DNA of 64,000 nucleotides, from contig NC_092800.1 of the NCBI RefSeq assembly GCF_918797505.1, positions 558,001 through 622,000 of the forward strand, read 5' to 3'. Made by a program: the position numbers and the translations under genes. Under the pieces are notes generated by a model, which was given only the letters and a program-made list of their open reading frames with translations, did not search any database and had not been told where the DNA came from. Each line of letters opens with the position of its first letter. Within the stretch, counting starts at the first letter, position 1. Positions 36,191 through 47,755 of the stretch are shown here, in pieces. The stretch is from Bemisia tabaci (lineage: Eukaryota; Arthropoda; Insecta; Hemiptera; Aleyrodidae).

Positions 36191-36962
36191 GAGCATGACT
36201 AAGATGAACGCATTGATTCTCGAAGCCACTGCCTGGGGCTGTGGGTGTCCAGCTTAGTCATGCATTGACGGAGTCGTCCAGTAGGAAGCGACGTCACAGC
36301 CGCCGGCCTTGTTCCACCGGAAGGAAAAGGGACTTTAATTTAATCGTGAACTGTGTCGCAGAAATTCAAGATAACTCAGTTAAAAATTATGTGTTTACGG
36401 TTTTTTCGGGTTACTTTTCTTCCGGTTATGTCAACCAAACCTATTTGGCAGATCTAAAAATGTTTAACGGTTCATGCCTATTTTATAGCGGGTAGAACGG
36501 GTACTGTTTAACTCAAAGATTTAGTTAATGTATCCCAAAGAAAAACTGACCAAAAAATATCAATCAGTGCGATCGATCAGTCGATCAATTCAATCGCTAT
36601 CAGTTTTTTTCCTTATTTTAATGAAAAATAGCAAAAATCACAACGTCTCGAATCTAATAATTGATATTTTGATTCGAGTCCCCTAAAAATCGATCCCTTG
36701 AATGAAAATATCTATGAAACCTTGTCGCTGACTAATGATTTGTGTTTGCTGCTTCGAGCAGCTATGTCTTTCATGTTTTGAGGACTTCCAACGCGGTATA
36801 TTATCCAAACTTAACTAAATTTCCCCCTGGATTTTACACTATTTGGACATTTTCGGCGGTCACTACCAATTTTCGAATTGACAAAATTTTCCAAAATTGA
36901 ATCGCCCTGCTGAAGTGGTGACCCTCGAGTGAGCAAGAAAAAACTATCGGCTTGCTGATGTT

Positions 36963-37205
36963 TGTAATCGATGGACAAAGAGGAGGACGACGACGAGAAA
37001 TTGAAGCGATCCTATTGGTTGCGAGAAGCTGTCATAGACAAAGGGGAAAATGATGGACTAACTATAGGATCTCTCGTGAGTTGCCACTACGTAGTCAATT
37101 ACTTGGCTCGTTTGTCATTGCAACCATCCGTTTCGACGCGAATAGAATCACTCAATTTTCTTTGTTGTATTTTTTGTCTATAGCTTTGTCTATAACTTTC
37201 AAAAC
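36963..37205. mobile_element. GACAAAG-type MITE, full copy
   Basis: Starts at ATCGATGGACAAAGAGGAGG; the right part ends with GTCTATAGCTTTGTCTATAA. The inner GCGATCCTATTGGTTGCG word is typical of the family. Confidence 0.7.
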
Positions 37206-37371
37206 TCGGCTGCAAGGGCGGCACCTGACGGGTGAGTTTAACGATCTCGGCTGTTATTGATATTGGGAAAGGAGCTTGGTTGAATGAGGGGTGATCGACA
37301 GCGACACTCGGGCCTCGGGGTCATCGTGGACGAGCGAGATTAATCACCGCTGAAACTTCGCCGGCTTCGCA

Positions 37372-37451
37372 CAGTGGATCGAGTTCATGGAAGGGCTCCC
37401 ACGTGAATTGAAATTTTCAACTAAAACTTAAAATTTTCATGTTTACTTTAA
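37372..37451. mobile_element. CCGCACAGTGGATCGA-type MITE fragment
   Basis: CGCACAGTGGATCGAGTTC followed by family sequence up to the next element, which interrupts it. Confidence 0.55.
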
Positions 37452-37800
37452 GGAGGGTATGGATTTGATCGAAAAATGAAACGAGAACCGATCAACGTGA
37501 TGCAGTTAACACCGATTCCATCGACAAAATTTCAACTACTCACGAGTTTGTCGATCGATTCACGGGGTTTTCGATCGATCCACGAGGTTTGTCGATCGAC
37601 AATATTCGATCTATTCACGGATTCATCGGTCGATTCACGGGGTATGTGGATCGACGCACGAATTTGTTAGTCGACTCACCGGTTTGTCGATGGATGCACA
37701 GATTATGTGGATGGACACACGGATTCGTCGATCGTATCACATCAGTCGGCTCTCTTTCTTACTTTTCGATGGATTCATGTCGATGGAATCCATACCCTCC
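37452..37800. repeat. TIR element with a TCGATC minisatellite core
   Basis: Ends GGAGGGTATGGATT and AATCCATACCCTCC pair. Inside, from about 37545 to 37740, imperfect 20-32 bp units built on GTCGATCGATTCACGGG repeat about eight times. Confidence 0.75.
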
Positions 37801-38055
37801 AAATGGTAAGGGATGCCCCTGAAGGAAATCCCACGAGAGAAGCGATGATACCTATTTTAGACTTGGTAGTTTTGTAGTAAAGCAGATAAAAGCTTATCAA
37901 GTTTTCACACAGACCGGACTCATTGTACGCCGATGGCGTATTTTCGCGCAAGTTTTTTGAGGTGTCGTCGTCGTCGGTGTGAGTGGACGGACGAGTCATA
38001 CGGCGAGGATTTATTTTCGTCGCGAGAAATATCAAAAACGGCGGCAGGAAATGGC

Positions 38056-38290
38056 AGCCAGCCGCACAGAGGATCCGCTTAATCAGAGAGGTCGCACATG
38101 AAATTTTCGACTAAAACTCCATTTTCATGTTTACGTCGTCACATTTTAAACTTTAAGGGGTGCTAACAGCAGTCAATTTCACGAGGAAACCAATCGAACA
38201 AATTTTAAAACTGCAAAATTCTGTATCAACCGAGTTAAAAGCGTTTGAAGATTCCAAATTTTGTCGGAGCTCTCCGATCCACTGTGAGCC
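38056..38290. mobile_element. CCGCACAGTGGATCGA-type MITE
   Basis: Begins GCCGCACAGAGGATCCG, ends CTCCGATCCACTGTGAG, and shares the ACTAAAACTCCATTTTC interior. Confidence 0.65.
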
Positions 38291-38317
38291 GTCGTCGTTG
38301 ACGCTCACGCCGACGCG

Positions 38318-38382
38318 ATGCCGCCCGCCGCCGCCGCCCGCCGCCGCCGCCCGCCGCCGCCGCGCGCCGCCGCGCCGGGTGA
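38318..38382. repeat. (CCG)-rich minisatellite
   Basis: About 65 bases made almost only of CCG and CGC units. Apparent coding here is a by-product of the repeat. Confidence 0.85.
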
Positions 38383-38602
38383 CGTTGCGTTGGTTTTGGC
38401 GCTCGCGAATTTCACAAAGAACTGCCAAAACTCGTGCCGTACCTCCACCCATCCTAGACCGCAGTGGGAGTTTTCTTTGCCGGAGGCCTCAAGCTACTTT
38501 AATCTTTAGAGCTTATTTAATCTTTAAAGCCTCTTTCTTATTCTATCACCTTTAAGCCTCCAAAAGCTTCTCTAAGCTTTGGATCCTCATTACCTAAATT
38601 GA

Positions 38603-38690
38603 TTGACGAAGCGATAGAAAGAGAAGACACACGGAGTATGGAGCGACCCTCTTGGTTGAAATGGGTGGTCCTTATAGACTAACAATTAAT
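38603..38690. mobile_element. GACAAAG-type MITE, left half
   Basis: GAAGCGATAGAAAGAGAAG and GGAGCGACCCTCTTGGTTG; the right half is absent. Confidence 0.45.
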
Positions 38691-39072
38691 GGGAAATTGA
38701 CCGACTAACTCAACTCGGTGATCCACGGTTAAACGGCCAGACTCAAGGAGCGTGTTGTATGGTTTGGATCAAATTAAGACTTCGTGTTGAATAAAGTTTT
38801 TTCCAAAAGTGCCCCCGGTCGGAGCCACGCCCCCCCCCCCCCCCAAGTTTTGGAAAGTAAATCGTTTTGCCTGAATTTTGGCGACGGTTGGGAACCAAAT
38901 CTCATAAAACTTTGTACTCTCTTGTACTTTCATGCACTGAATTCATACATGATCTAAAAAAATTGAAATCTCAATTTAAAGAGGGGGTTTGGGGGTGAAC
39001 CGGCTCATGCAATCCGTGGGATTAACCCTGGATCACCCTGTGTAGGGTCTCGTGCATGGGTTGCTGTTATGT

Positions 39073-39204
39073 GTCACACTATCAAAGCTGGTCATCAAAA
39101 TATCAAGGTCAGGTGTTGTGATTGGCTAGTTCGATGACTTGGACCAATCACAGCACTTGACCTAGGCATTTTGATGGAGTATTTTGATAGTGTGACACGG
39201 GCTT
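39073..39204. repeat. foldback element, GTGTCACACTATCAAA ends
   Basis: GTGTCACACTATCAAAG pairs with TTTTGATAGTGTGACAC. Inner words GTTGTGATTGG and CCAATCACAGC close the stem. Confidence 0.8.
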
Positions 39205-39403
39205 GTCTAATTCGCCTTAGGGTGACTTAAGAGTTGAGCAACTGCTTCGGCAAACCTGACTGAATTTGCAAAAACACGTCTGGCAAAGTGCTTATCATCA
39301 TTAAGCGGATTTTATTTACTTCCTTGCCATGAATGAGAACGGACTGATCAGAACCGCATCGGACCATTGACTAAATATTAGCCACGCAAGCGCGCGCGCT
39401 GAG

Positions 39404-39655
39404 CGCTCTATCTTTGGCATTGGAAAAGCCAAAACGCCTTCAATCTCTCTCAGATGCAACCCGCGGGCATCCGTTGAGCACGAATAGTTGTAGGTGATGC
39501 GCCTTCACCATTAACACAAAATGCACGGCGTGCTGCACGCTCTATCGTTGGCGGAGGCGTTGGAAAAGCCAAAACGCCTTCAATCTTCCTCAGATGCAAC
39601 CCGGGCATCCGTTGAGCACGAATAGTCGCATGCAACACGCCTTCATCACCAACAA
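39404..39655 (+). repeat. tandem duplication, 134-bp unit
   Basis: CGCTCTATCTTTGGC at 39404 recurs as CGCTCTATCGTTGGC at 39538. Both copies share AAGCCAAAACGCCTTCAATC and GCATCCGTTGAGCACGAATA. Confidence 0.85.
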
Positions 39656-39972
39656 GTTGCTCACTGAGTCAAAAGCAACGTTGATCTACGAGCTTGTATT
39701 TTGCCTCACCCGATTACCATCAACGATTCTTAAATGTTGGCAACACGGGTTTTCCTCAACTTAAATGTATGTAAAACAATCGATTCTGGGTGAGGCTCCT
39801 TGGCTCACCTTAAATCGATGATTTTAATGGATTTGAATGGAGGAAAGCAATGTTACCAACTTGCAAAATCGCTAATGCCTAACAGATTACTTGCATTTTT
39901 ACGGCGTGATTTCTGAAATATATATATTGTCTCTGCATCTCACAAACGGTTTCTGACGTATGGTTTTCCGCT

Positions 39973-40003
<31 letters not shown>

Positions 40004-40665
40004 GTCTTGAAGAAACAAATGATTTAAAAACGATCGGAACCATATCAACCCATACAAAAATTAATTTTTCTTGTCATGATGATATTTTTCTGTTGTGATA
40101 AGGATAGAAAAATCCCAGGAACTGTTTTTCTTAACTCAACAAAACATGTGCATCATAACGAGAAAGATTATTTTCGAGGTAGGTAATGAAATTTGACAAT
40201 GGGTTCATAAGCGAGTCTACTCTTTTGTGACACGGACAATATCTCTCCTTGCGATATTAATAAAGATTTATTTTCCTCCGTGTCCAGCGGTGAAATTTGA
40301 CAAATGTGGCTGCTCGATCGAGAGCGTGAAAACGGCACATGTCACCGGTGGATTCGAGAGAAACGGCAGAAGAGAGTGATTATGCTTCGATTTGACAATG
40401 GTTCAAGTGGGATGACCATGAGAGGCGATTGTCACCTCACCTGATCGGTCATTATCATTCAGATTTACTGCACCTTGTCCACGAGCCAATTAGCGTCACT
40501 AACGCATGCAGAGAACTAACTTGAAACCTCGTTCGACACTCAAGTCCCGCCGAAAATCAGATTCGTCAGAGTTAAATCCGTCAAGTTACGCACAGGGAAA
40601 GAAAAAGAAGAAAAAAAATGCGAAGAATCCGAAATAGGGATGCTGTTTTGGGTACGACTGACAAA

Positions 40666-40798
40666 ACATCTGGAAAGACGTCCTTTTAAACGGAACTGTG
40701 TGCATTATGACGTGAGCTCTGTTATGCTTATTTTCTTATGGATCTTATGGCTCACGTCATTATGCACATAGTTCCTTTTGGCAGAAATACGCCCATGT
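40666..40798. repeat. long variant of the GTATTTATGC hairpin
   Basis: ACGTCCTTTTAAACGGAACT and TGCATTATGACGTGAG pair with CTCACGTCATTATGCA and AGTTCCTTTTGGC. The stem is longer than in other copies. Confidence 0.7.
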
Positions 40799-40879
40799 GA
40801 TGTAATAAATCCTATGCTACCCTGTAGAAACTTTCGAACCTTATCAAATTTCACCAGATGAAGTATGAATCATCTCGAA

Positions 40880-40918
40880 AACTTACCGACCTTTTCCTTC
40901 GAATTTTTCCAAGAAGTT

Positions 40919-40954
<36 letters not shown>

Positions 40955-41083
40955 AATTCAATCTAGTGTAAGCGAAAATTTCCGGGGAAAATATTCATCA
41001 ACTTTTTCAAAAATAAATATTTTATTCAGGGGAAATTTGACACCATTCGGATACTCTTCGGGCATCCTTCTTTAAGACGGCAG
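40880..41083. mobile_element. ACGCCG MITE, heavily decayed
   Basis: The interior (AAATATTTTATTCAGGGG, then AAATTTGACACC) and the right end are recognisable. A T tract of about 32 bases interrupts it at 40919-40952. Confidence 0.45.
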
Positions 41084-41323
41084 TGTAACGGCTCATTGCT
41101 CATAGAATATTCAAATAGTTTGGAGCGCCGGCGCTTTGAAAAAAACCAAACGACAGAAAATATTCTGACGTCAAAAGAGCGAGGTCTCGCAGTCAGCCTG
41201 CTCGCGCAAAAAGGGAAAACCTTTTCCTTAAAGTTACGCTGCGTTGTAATACGAGCGAATTTTCAGGGTACTTGATCAAAAGTTAAAAGTATTCAAGAGA
41301 TGTTGTTCAATTTGATAGAAAAA

Positions 41324-41494
41324 TGTTACCTGATATATCATATGGACTACATTTTGCAATTTGGACCTATAGATTCTGGCCCGGTTTAAAAACAACGTAT
41401 GTGCCATTAGTTTCCCTATGCACACAAGTGTTTTTCCAGAAGAGCCAGAATTTATAGTTCCAAAGTGCAAAATGCAGTCCATATGAGATGTAAC
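41324..41494. repeat. foldback element with CATTTTGCAATTTGG arms
   Basis: CATATGGACTACATTTTGCA and ATAGATTCTGGC pair with GCCAGAATTTATAG and TGCAAAATGCAGTCCATATG. Relatives lie at 41790 and 63233. Confidence 0.75.
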
Positions 41495-41511
41495 CGATGA
41501 GGCAAAATTTT

Positions 41512-41590
41512 GAAGGTATTTATATGCTAAAAGGAACTATATGCATAAGGTTCGCTTAAGACATAGTTCCTTTTGGCACAAAATACGTAC
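41512..41590. repeat. short palindromic hairpin (same family as 21221)
   Basis: GTATTTATATGCTAAAAGG and AAC pair with GTTCCTTTTGGCACAAAATA. Confidence 0.7.
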
Positions 41591-41789
41591 AATTCTATCA
41601 CGCGAGCGTGGCAGGTAAGCCCGGCGGGAAATGCACAAATGCGCAGCAAATTCAAGTTCTCTCTTTTTCGAGGGATAAAAAGGAACTTGGCCTTCTTCTA
41701 CTCCAAGCTCGTGCTCCCAAATCAAATTTCCGAACTGAGGCTTCGAATTAACAACAATCGATATTGATTGTAAACCTTGCCACTTGGGG

Positions 41790-41960
41790 CAAAATATTGA
41801 GCGAATTTGACTACATTTTCTGATGAAGAACTACAATTTCCGGCTCATTGTCGGTCCAAAAACAGCGTATGTACCGTACCATCAGCTTCCCTATACACAA
41901 AATTGTTTTCACGGATGAGCCAGAGATTGTAGTTCTTAATTGCAAGATACAGGCCAATTT
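41790..41960. repeat. second foldback of the 41324 family
   Basis: GAAGAACTACAATTTCCGGC pairs with GAGCCAGAGATTGTAGTTCT. The shared loop text GCGTATGTACCGTACCATCA resembles that of 41324. Confidence 0.65.
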
Positions 41961-42394
41961 AAGCAGGGTCAGCCAAACTTCATTTTACGTTGCCTTTTTG
42001 TCTCTCAAGTTTGGAGGGGGGGGGGGGGGGGGATAGGATAGTGTAATTTCCGAAAAAAATACACTAACAAGCGACATTACGACGGGAAAATTTCGCTGAA
42101 TACCTTCCGATTATTATGACAGGTGTAATAGGACCTGGTCTAGCAGAGATGAATCAAGCCACGTCAGCTATTGCCAAATTTTACCGGGCGATTAAATTTT
42201 TTACGAGAGAACGTTTGCATGGATCTTTTTGAAAATGTTAAGGAATTTACAGGGTACCATGGAGAAAATTCAATGGTTTCGGCAATAACTGATGTGTGGC
42301 TTGATTCCTTTCTGTTTAAAGCGGTTCAATACATATACAGGTTGGCCCAGACCTACCGTACCAGGTCTTTTTTTCGGTTAATTTGAGTCGCACG

Positions 42395-42830
42395 AAGTCC
42401 AGGATCGCGGGGATGAATAGGGAATTGACCCCAAGGAATCCGAATTTCATGGTCCCAGAGCCCCCCTAGCGCCCCTCGGGGCGTAAAAGGGGGGTCCGTG
42501 CGTCAATAGTCAGGGTTTATGTCAAAATTTTGAAATTATTTCATCGGAATCAGAACGTGCGGAAATTTTTAACTTACATCGACACCAAGAAATCCAAAAT
42601 CGGCCCATCCGTGTCCAAAATACCGACCTCTAAAATTGGGGGACAGAGCCCCCTTTCAAAAAAATTCAAGTTCGTCAAATTGACGTGGAGACTCGGAAAA
42701 AATGTGTATTCATGGGTAATCGACCCCAAGGAATCCGAATTTGAGGGTCCCGTTGTCCTCAGAGACTTTTCTGATGGGGCACAGGGGACTCTGAACTTTT
42801 AAATTTAACCGGTGTGGAGGTTACCCCTCA
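42395..42830 (+). repeat. dispersed repeat, copy A
   Basis: CCCAAGGAATCCGAATTTCA and TGTCAAAATTTTGAAATTAT recur at 51893-52260. A second CCCCAAGGAATCCGAATTTG near 42724 suggests internal repetition. Confidence 0.7.
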
Positions 42831-43227
42831 AAGCAGAAAATTGCCCAGTTTTCTTGTAAAAGGATCAGAATAAAATGTCTTCAGTTGGGCGAATTCCATG
42901 ACTTTTCAAGAACTTAAACCCATATTATTTGACAATCCAGCAACTGCGCGAGTGCATCCGTCAAAGCTCGCACATGACTCGAAACGCGGATTTGGCGAAC
43001 GATAAAAAGCTCCGTGAAAGCTCTTGAGATACGCGGCGGCCGCAACTCACTCGCTTACGAGGATCCTAATCATGCCGAGCAGAAAGAGAGTAACTCCATA
43101 TTTGATTTCCGTTGGAGTTAGAAGGTTCTTTTTAATTTGGAGAGCATGCGCTACGGTGAGCTGTGAGCGCTACCGGAGCTCGGGGAAGCCTCTTCAACTG
43201 GGACTTGCCGGGATCTTCTATTATTCA

Positions 43228-43478
43228 ACTGTGTTAAGGAAGAACGCCGTAAGAACATTCGAGAGTTGCCAAATTTCCCCGGATAAAAAGTGTATTTTTT
43301 TTTAGAGTTATGCGTATATTTCCTTGAAATTTTCAAATATTTTTGATTAAATTGCGAAGAAAATTGTCTGAAAAAATGGAGGAAAAATACTCACAATTTT
43401 CCCGATAAATTCTTATTCTGTCAAAGAAAATTTGGCAACGTCTGAAGGTCCATACGGCGTTCTTCCTCAGTGCGGGAG
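43228..43478. mobile_element. ACGCCG MITE
   Basis: Ends are ACTGTGTTAAGGAAGAACGC and GCGTTCTTCCTCAGTGCGGG, with the full family interior. Confidence 0.8.
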
Positions 43479-43536
43479 TGTTGGGTGTGCGATGCGATGG
43501 CCAGGTGTTTGTTCTTGGCTCCGTTTTCGCTAATGA

Positions 43537-43646
43537 GCGTTTCCTCTCCAGCGTGCGAATAATACAACGACCCTAACATGACGATTACGTAGCGTTTCCT
43601 CTCCAGCGTGCGAATAATACAACGACCCTAACATGACGATTACGTA
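43537..43646 (+). repeat. exact 55-bp tandem duplication
   Basis: The unit beginning GCGTTTCCTCTCCAGCGTGC and ending GACGATTACGTA occurs twice back to back, apparently without a mismatch. It abuts the left end of the next element. Confidence 0.9.
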
Positions 43647-43647
43647 G

Positions 43648-44152
43648 CATGGTGTCAACGATCATGGTGTCAACAAACAGTTTTTCTAAGTTTTTGTTGA
43701 CACCATGATCATCCAAAAATAAAAAATTCTGACCCTCATGAAAAATGATCACGGTGTCAACGATCACGACGTCAACGAAACTTAAAACTTGCCTCAATAA
43801 CACCTTTTAAATCTCAAGTCTTGTTTTTCTTGTGTTATTCACTCTAACCTAACCTAACCTAACCTAACCTAACCTAACCTAACCTAACCTAACCTAACCT
43901 AACCTAACCTAACCTTACCTTACCTGACCTAAACTAACCTAATCCAACTATACGTGACCCAGACCTCTCCTGTACACTTAATTTTTTAATTTTACTCACA
44001 AGGAAGATATTTTTCTGTTTGTTGACACAGTGATCGTTGACACCATGCTCAGGGCCCATTTTTGCGTTTTACTGCCTGATCACGACGTCAACAATCGTTG
44101 ACTCCATGATCAGATTTTTGGTTTGTTGACACCATGATCGTTGCCACCATGC
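43648..44152. repeat. foldback element enclosing telomere repeats
   Basis: The left end GCATGGTGTCAACGATCATG and the right end CATGATCGTTGCCACCATGC pair over about 32 bp. Further internal copies of TTGACACCATGATC occur in both orientations. Confidence 0.8.
43845..43942. repeat. interstitial (CCTAA)n = (TTAGG)n telomere tract
   Basis: About 14 perfect CCTAA units run to about 43914, then degenerate units (CCTTA, CCTGA, CTAAA). TTAGG is the usual insect telomere repeat, which supports an insect source. Confidence 0.95.
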
Positions 44153-44384
44153 AACGTTACCAACATGACGTCACGTCTCAATGGACGATCGTTAAAGCTC
44201 CTTCCAAGAGAGGAGCCCGTGAGAGAACGCTATACTACCGGACCTCGCATTCAGGGTGTCCACTAAAACAGGTTGCCCGAAAATCAGTACTTCTACAGGA
44301 CTTTTTCAGTAGCTAAAGTAGCTTTTGTAGCCAGGGCGGTTGCCTTTTTTTCTGTCCACTTAAGTTAAGAGGCTGTGCTCTCGA

Positions 44385-44494
44385 TTCAGGTAAAAATCCG
44401 ATTGAATCAAGAGTATTTTTTTTTTTTTTTTTTTTTGTCAAATTTGTTTAGAGTCTGGACTCTGGATCCAAGAGACTTGTTTTACTGTGTTCTT
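44385..44494. mobile_element. CACTGGxAAAAAAG-type MITE, half copy
   Basis: ATCCGATTGAATCAAGAGT, a T tract, then TCTGGACTCTGGATCCAAG match the right half of the full copy at 56506. Confidence 0.6.
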
Positions 44495-45107
44495 CTCAGT
44501 AATTGAGGACGCAAGCTCACTGAGGCAGAATATTCCCACAGACGACAGAGAAACTTAGTGGAATTCCTTACCACGGTAGCATATAGCAATGAACCCACAT
44601 TCCTCTTTGGCGGCAAAAGCCCCCTTCAATGGAGAACAACGCAACCCGAAGCAATAACTCGCACTGCGAGCGCCCTTGGCAAGTCGCTGACGGGACAGAC
44701 GGGACACTCGGGACAGGACAGAAGGATCGATGGCGTGAGAATTCCGTGAAAGTGAAGGGCTCTCGGAGCATGCGACGCATCTGAAAAATCGGACGCACTT
44801 ATTGTCTCCGACGGACTTGTTCTTATTCTTATTCTTATTGGTGGCTGAGCCGAGACAAAAGGGCTCACTTACTTCGACTTACACAGACGTCACGGTCACT
44901 GTCCGCGACAGCTTCAACTTTCCTTATATCGCATATAATACGTCCTGACGTCGAGATGGGCTCACATACTGACACGCTAAGGAAGAACGACGCATGGGCC
45001 ACCAGGCGTTGCCAATTTTCCTTGAAAAATTACGAATTTTCAGAAACATTTGTAAATATTTCACTTCCGATTTTTCAAGAGATTTCGTAATTACAGGGTT
45101 GCCATAC

Positions 45108-45400
45108 AGGGTGTGCCAAAAGTCCGTCCCACCCCTGCTAACTTTTGAACGAATTGAGCTAGGGTAATGAAACTTTGGGAATGTTCCTATCTCAAAGGGG
45201 ACCATATTTTGGGGGGTCAAATTTTTGCCCCCCCCCCCCCCCCCCCGGGGGGGACCAACATTTTGACCCCCCCAAAAGATTGAAGATGGTTAAAGAAGAT
45301 GGTCCCCTTTGAGATAGGAACATTCCCAAAGTTTCATTACCCTAGCTCAATTCGTTCAAAAGTTAGCAGGGGTGGGACGGACTTTTGGTACACCCTGTGG
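45108..45400. repeat. foldback with ACAGGGTGT ends and poly-C loop
   Basis: ACAGGGTGTGCCAAAAGTCC pairs with GGACTTTTGGTACACCCTGT, and pairing continues for about 110 bp per arm (CCCACCCCTGCTAACTTTTG). The loop holds a C run followed by a G run. It sits inside the next repeat. Confidence 0.88.
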
Positions 45401-45404
45401 AATT

Positions 45405-45694
45405 TAGAAAATGAAATTCTCTGACAATTCCCCTGATTTCCCTGACACATTTTGGTAAAATTCACTGACAATTGAAGATGTGACGGATGGTTAAGAAGGC
45501 ATAATTGAAAACAATTTTCAGGCAAAATTTCTTGATCAAAATCTCAAACCCATTCTGGAAAGCAAACGAAGGTGCTTCAACACATTGTCCCTGACATTTT
45601 CGTCATTTTCCGTGACATTTCCCGGTTTTCCCTGACTTTTTTAAATTCCTTAACATTTCCCGGTTTTCTCTGACTATGGCAACCCTGTTTCTTA
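45405..45694. repeat. CAGGGTTGCCA repeat split by the foldback
   Basis: The left stub CAGGGTTGCCATA lies before 45108. The main body follows the foldback and ends CTATGGCAACCCTG. The shared core GTGACGGATGGTTAAGAAGG matches 17262. Confidence 0.75.
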
Positions 45695-45889
45695 AAACAT
45701 CACCAATTTTCAAAGACATTTGTAAATATTTCACTTCCGATTTTTCAAAAGATTTCGTTCGTAATTAGATCTACCAAGTCTGAAAACTGCGAGGAAAAAT
45801 ATTCATGGATTTTTGTAAAAAATAAATATTTCCTGAGAGGAGGTTTAGCAACATTGGAATGCTCTTACAATGTTTTTACTTAAGGTGGA

Positions 45890-47570
45890 TCCTCAGTTTT
45901 TTTGTTTATAGATTTCTCCGCCCAGGGGACGCCACCGTCGATGTCCGTTTTTCGTCAAATTTTTGCAGTCAAAGCTGAATTTTGAAGAATCTGAGCTTTT
46001 ATTTCAAAATCGGAAAATGTCACTCTGTAGATTAGAGTATTGCGAATATTTTGAGCCTTTGATCATCAAAATGCAAGGTGTTGTGGTTGAGAAAGTACTG
46101 TTTCCCCACAAGAAATCTCGGCCCTCGGCCGACGATCCTCTCAGTTGACGGTAAATTTAAAGAATTAGAACACTTAATTTCAAAATCCAAGGATGTCAGT
46201 CTGAAGATCAGACTCTCCTCTTTCATTCAAGCCCAAAAACATGCAATTCTATCGCGAATCGACGGAGAAAGTACTGTATCCGACCGGCCGGACAACAAGC
46301 TTTTTCATTCGGTCGGTCATTTAAAATTAATTGCCCGCCGCAGCAACAAACAACAGGTTTGTTGACATTTTAGGTTATATGTCCGTTCTTCATCATAGTC
46401 AAAAACTCACAAGCTCGCGCGGTGAATTTCAAGTTTATTGCAATCATTTTGATCGTGTCGTATGATCTAAAAGAAGGAATAAGTGTGCTAGTATTCTGTG
46501 TTTAGTGTGATAATTTTTATTTCGCCTTCAATTTATCTTCTGGCGAATCGTTCAGTGCCGTACCAAAATTGGTTCTTGCTGGGTTGCGGAGCTCTCTTTC
46601 ATCAAGGTCCCACATTTTACCTTAACACTGGTTACTGGTGTCTATACCTTGCCGGACACACCAATCATATTTGCCGTATCTCACTCCAGGTAATTCATTT
46701 ACAGTACCTACTTGACACAGAAAGATAATTCGCATCGTACAAATCCACTCAAACACATCATCACTGTTCATTACCAGTTTGTATTGTTGAATACGCATCA
46801 ATAAATTGCACATAGTACAGCTACAGTGCTGTCATACTATAAAAATAGTTAGTAGAGATCAGTAATATCAAGATCCTCCCCGCCATCCAGATCCAGTGAT
46901 GGAGTATCTGTCAAAAATGGCTATAGTGCATAGAGCAAATACGGAGGTGGTCGCATCTTGAGGATTATTTACCCTGTAATGAAGGTCGGCACAATATGGC
47001 TCGAAATTACAGCAAAATTCGAAATTTGATTCGCAGACCATAATAACCGTACTGTTTTGCTTAGATCAACTCAAAATATAATTTCAAGCACTTAATCAGA
47101 GACTTAAAATGACTTTTTTCCGTCAACCACATTTTAAGATAATCCAAGAGAATCAGTGATAACAATTGTCCGTATCAACCTACATCATCATAAAAATTCA
47201 AGATACCTGAAATGCGACCGCCTCTTTTTTTCTCCATGGATATAGTGTATCTAAGTGATTGATGAAATGGGTAGAATTTAACAGAAACACACCAACTTGC
47301 CTCAAGTTTGCACCAAGAGAAGGTAGTTTGAAATTTTCTCTTCCACAAGGCTCAATGCTTAGGAGTAAGTCAAAGTACTAATTTTGTGATCAAAATATTT
47401 TCCTTCGACTTTGAATTTTTGAGAGAAAAAAAATTCATGTCAGCTCTCCCCCGCAGAGCTGTGGGAGGACAAGGTACCGTGGCAGGTAGACGTTAGTGAG
47501 TGTCAGAAAGCACTGTGACAGTGCCTCTCATGTATATCTGTATGTGTATCTGTCTGTTAACTTCACAACT
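45890..47570. other. no secure gene
   Basis: A 76-codon ORF at 46498 contains CTCCAG|GTAATT, a possible donor near 46690. No downstream exon fits its phase. Otherwise the sequence is AT-rich and single-copy. Confidence 0.4.
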
Positions 47571-47571
47571 G

Positions 47572-47720
47572 CTAGTAATGAAATTTGTTCGAAAAGTATC
47601 CTGTATTGTCCCCTCCGTGAGAATCATGCAACTATGGACGTTACATTGCTGGAGAAAGTTATGAAGAAATACGATAGGCAGGCTGCAGACTCTCTGGCAC
47701 TGCACTTATTGTCTCTGACG
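47572..47720 (+). CDS. possible exon cut by a SINE
   Basis: After an acceptor-like AACTGCTAG the frame reads CSKSILYCPLRENHATMDV and then LLEKVMKKYDRQAADSLAL, which looks like real protein. It then enters the SINE's T tract at about 47722. The downstream part is not found. Unknown function. Confidence 0.25.

Positions 47721-47721
<1 letters not shown>

Positions 47722-47755
<34 letters not shown>

Larger units (their letters stand above)
44975..45888. mobile_element. ACGCCG MITE split by nested insertions
   Basis: The left half (ACACGCTAAGGAAGAACGAC, then AGGCGTTGCC) ends near 45090. The right half resumes near 45695 and ends with a decayed terminus. A segment of about 60 bp (TTTGTAAATATTTCACTTCC) is present on both sides of the insert. 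Confidence 0.7.

Noticed and set aside
37535..37770. A CRISPR array
   Set aside because: Units are short, degenerate and lack unique spacers, and the source is a eukaryotic genome; it is a minisatellite.
38153..38555. ORFs of 99 and 131 codons on both strands
   Set aside because: Created by the CCG minisatellite and a MITE.
43845..43942. A true chromosome end
   Set aside because: The CCTAA tract is only about 70-100 bp, degenerate on one side and flanked by ordinary sequence on both sides, so it is interstitial.
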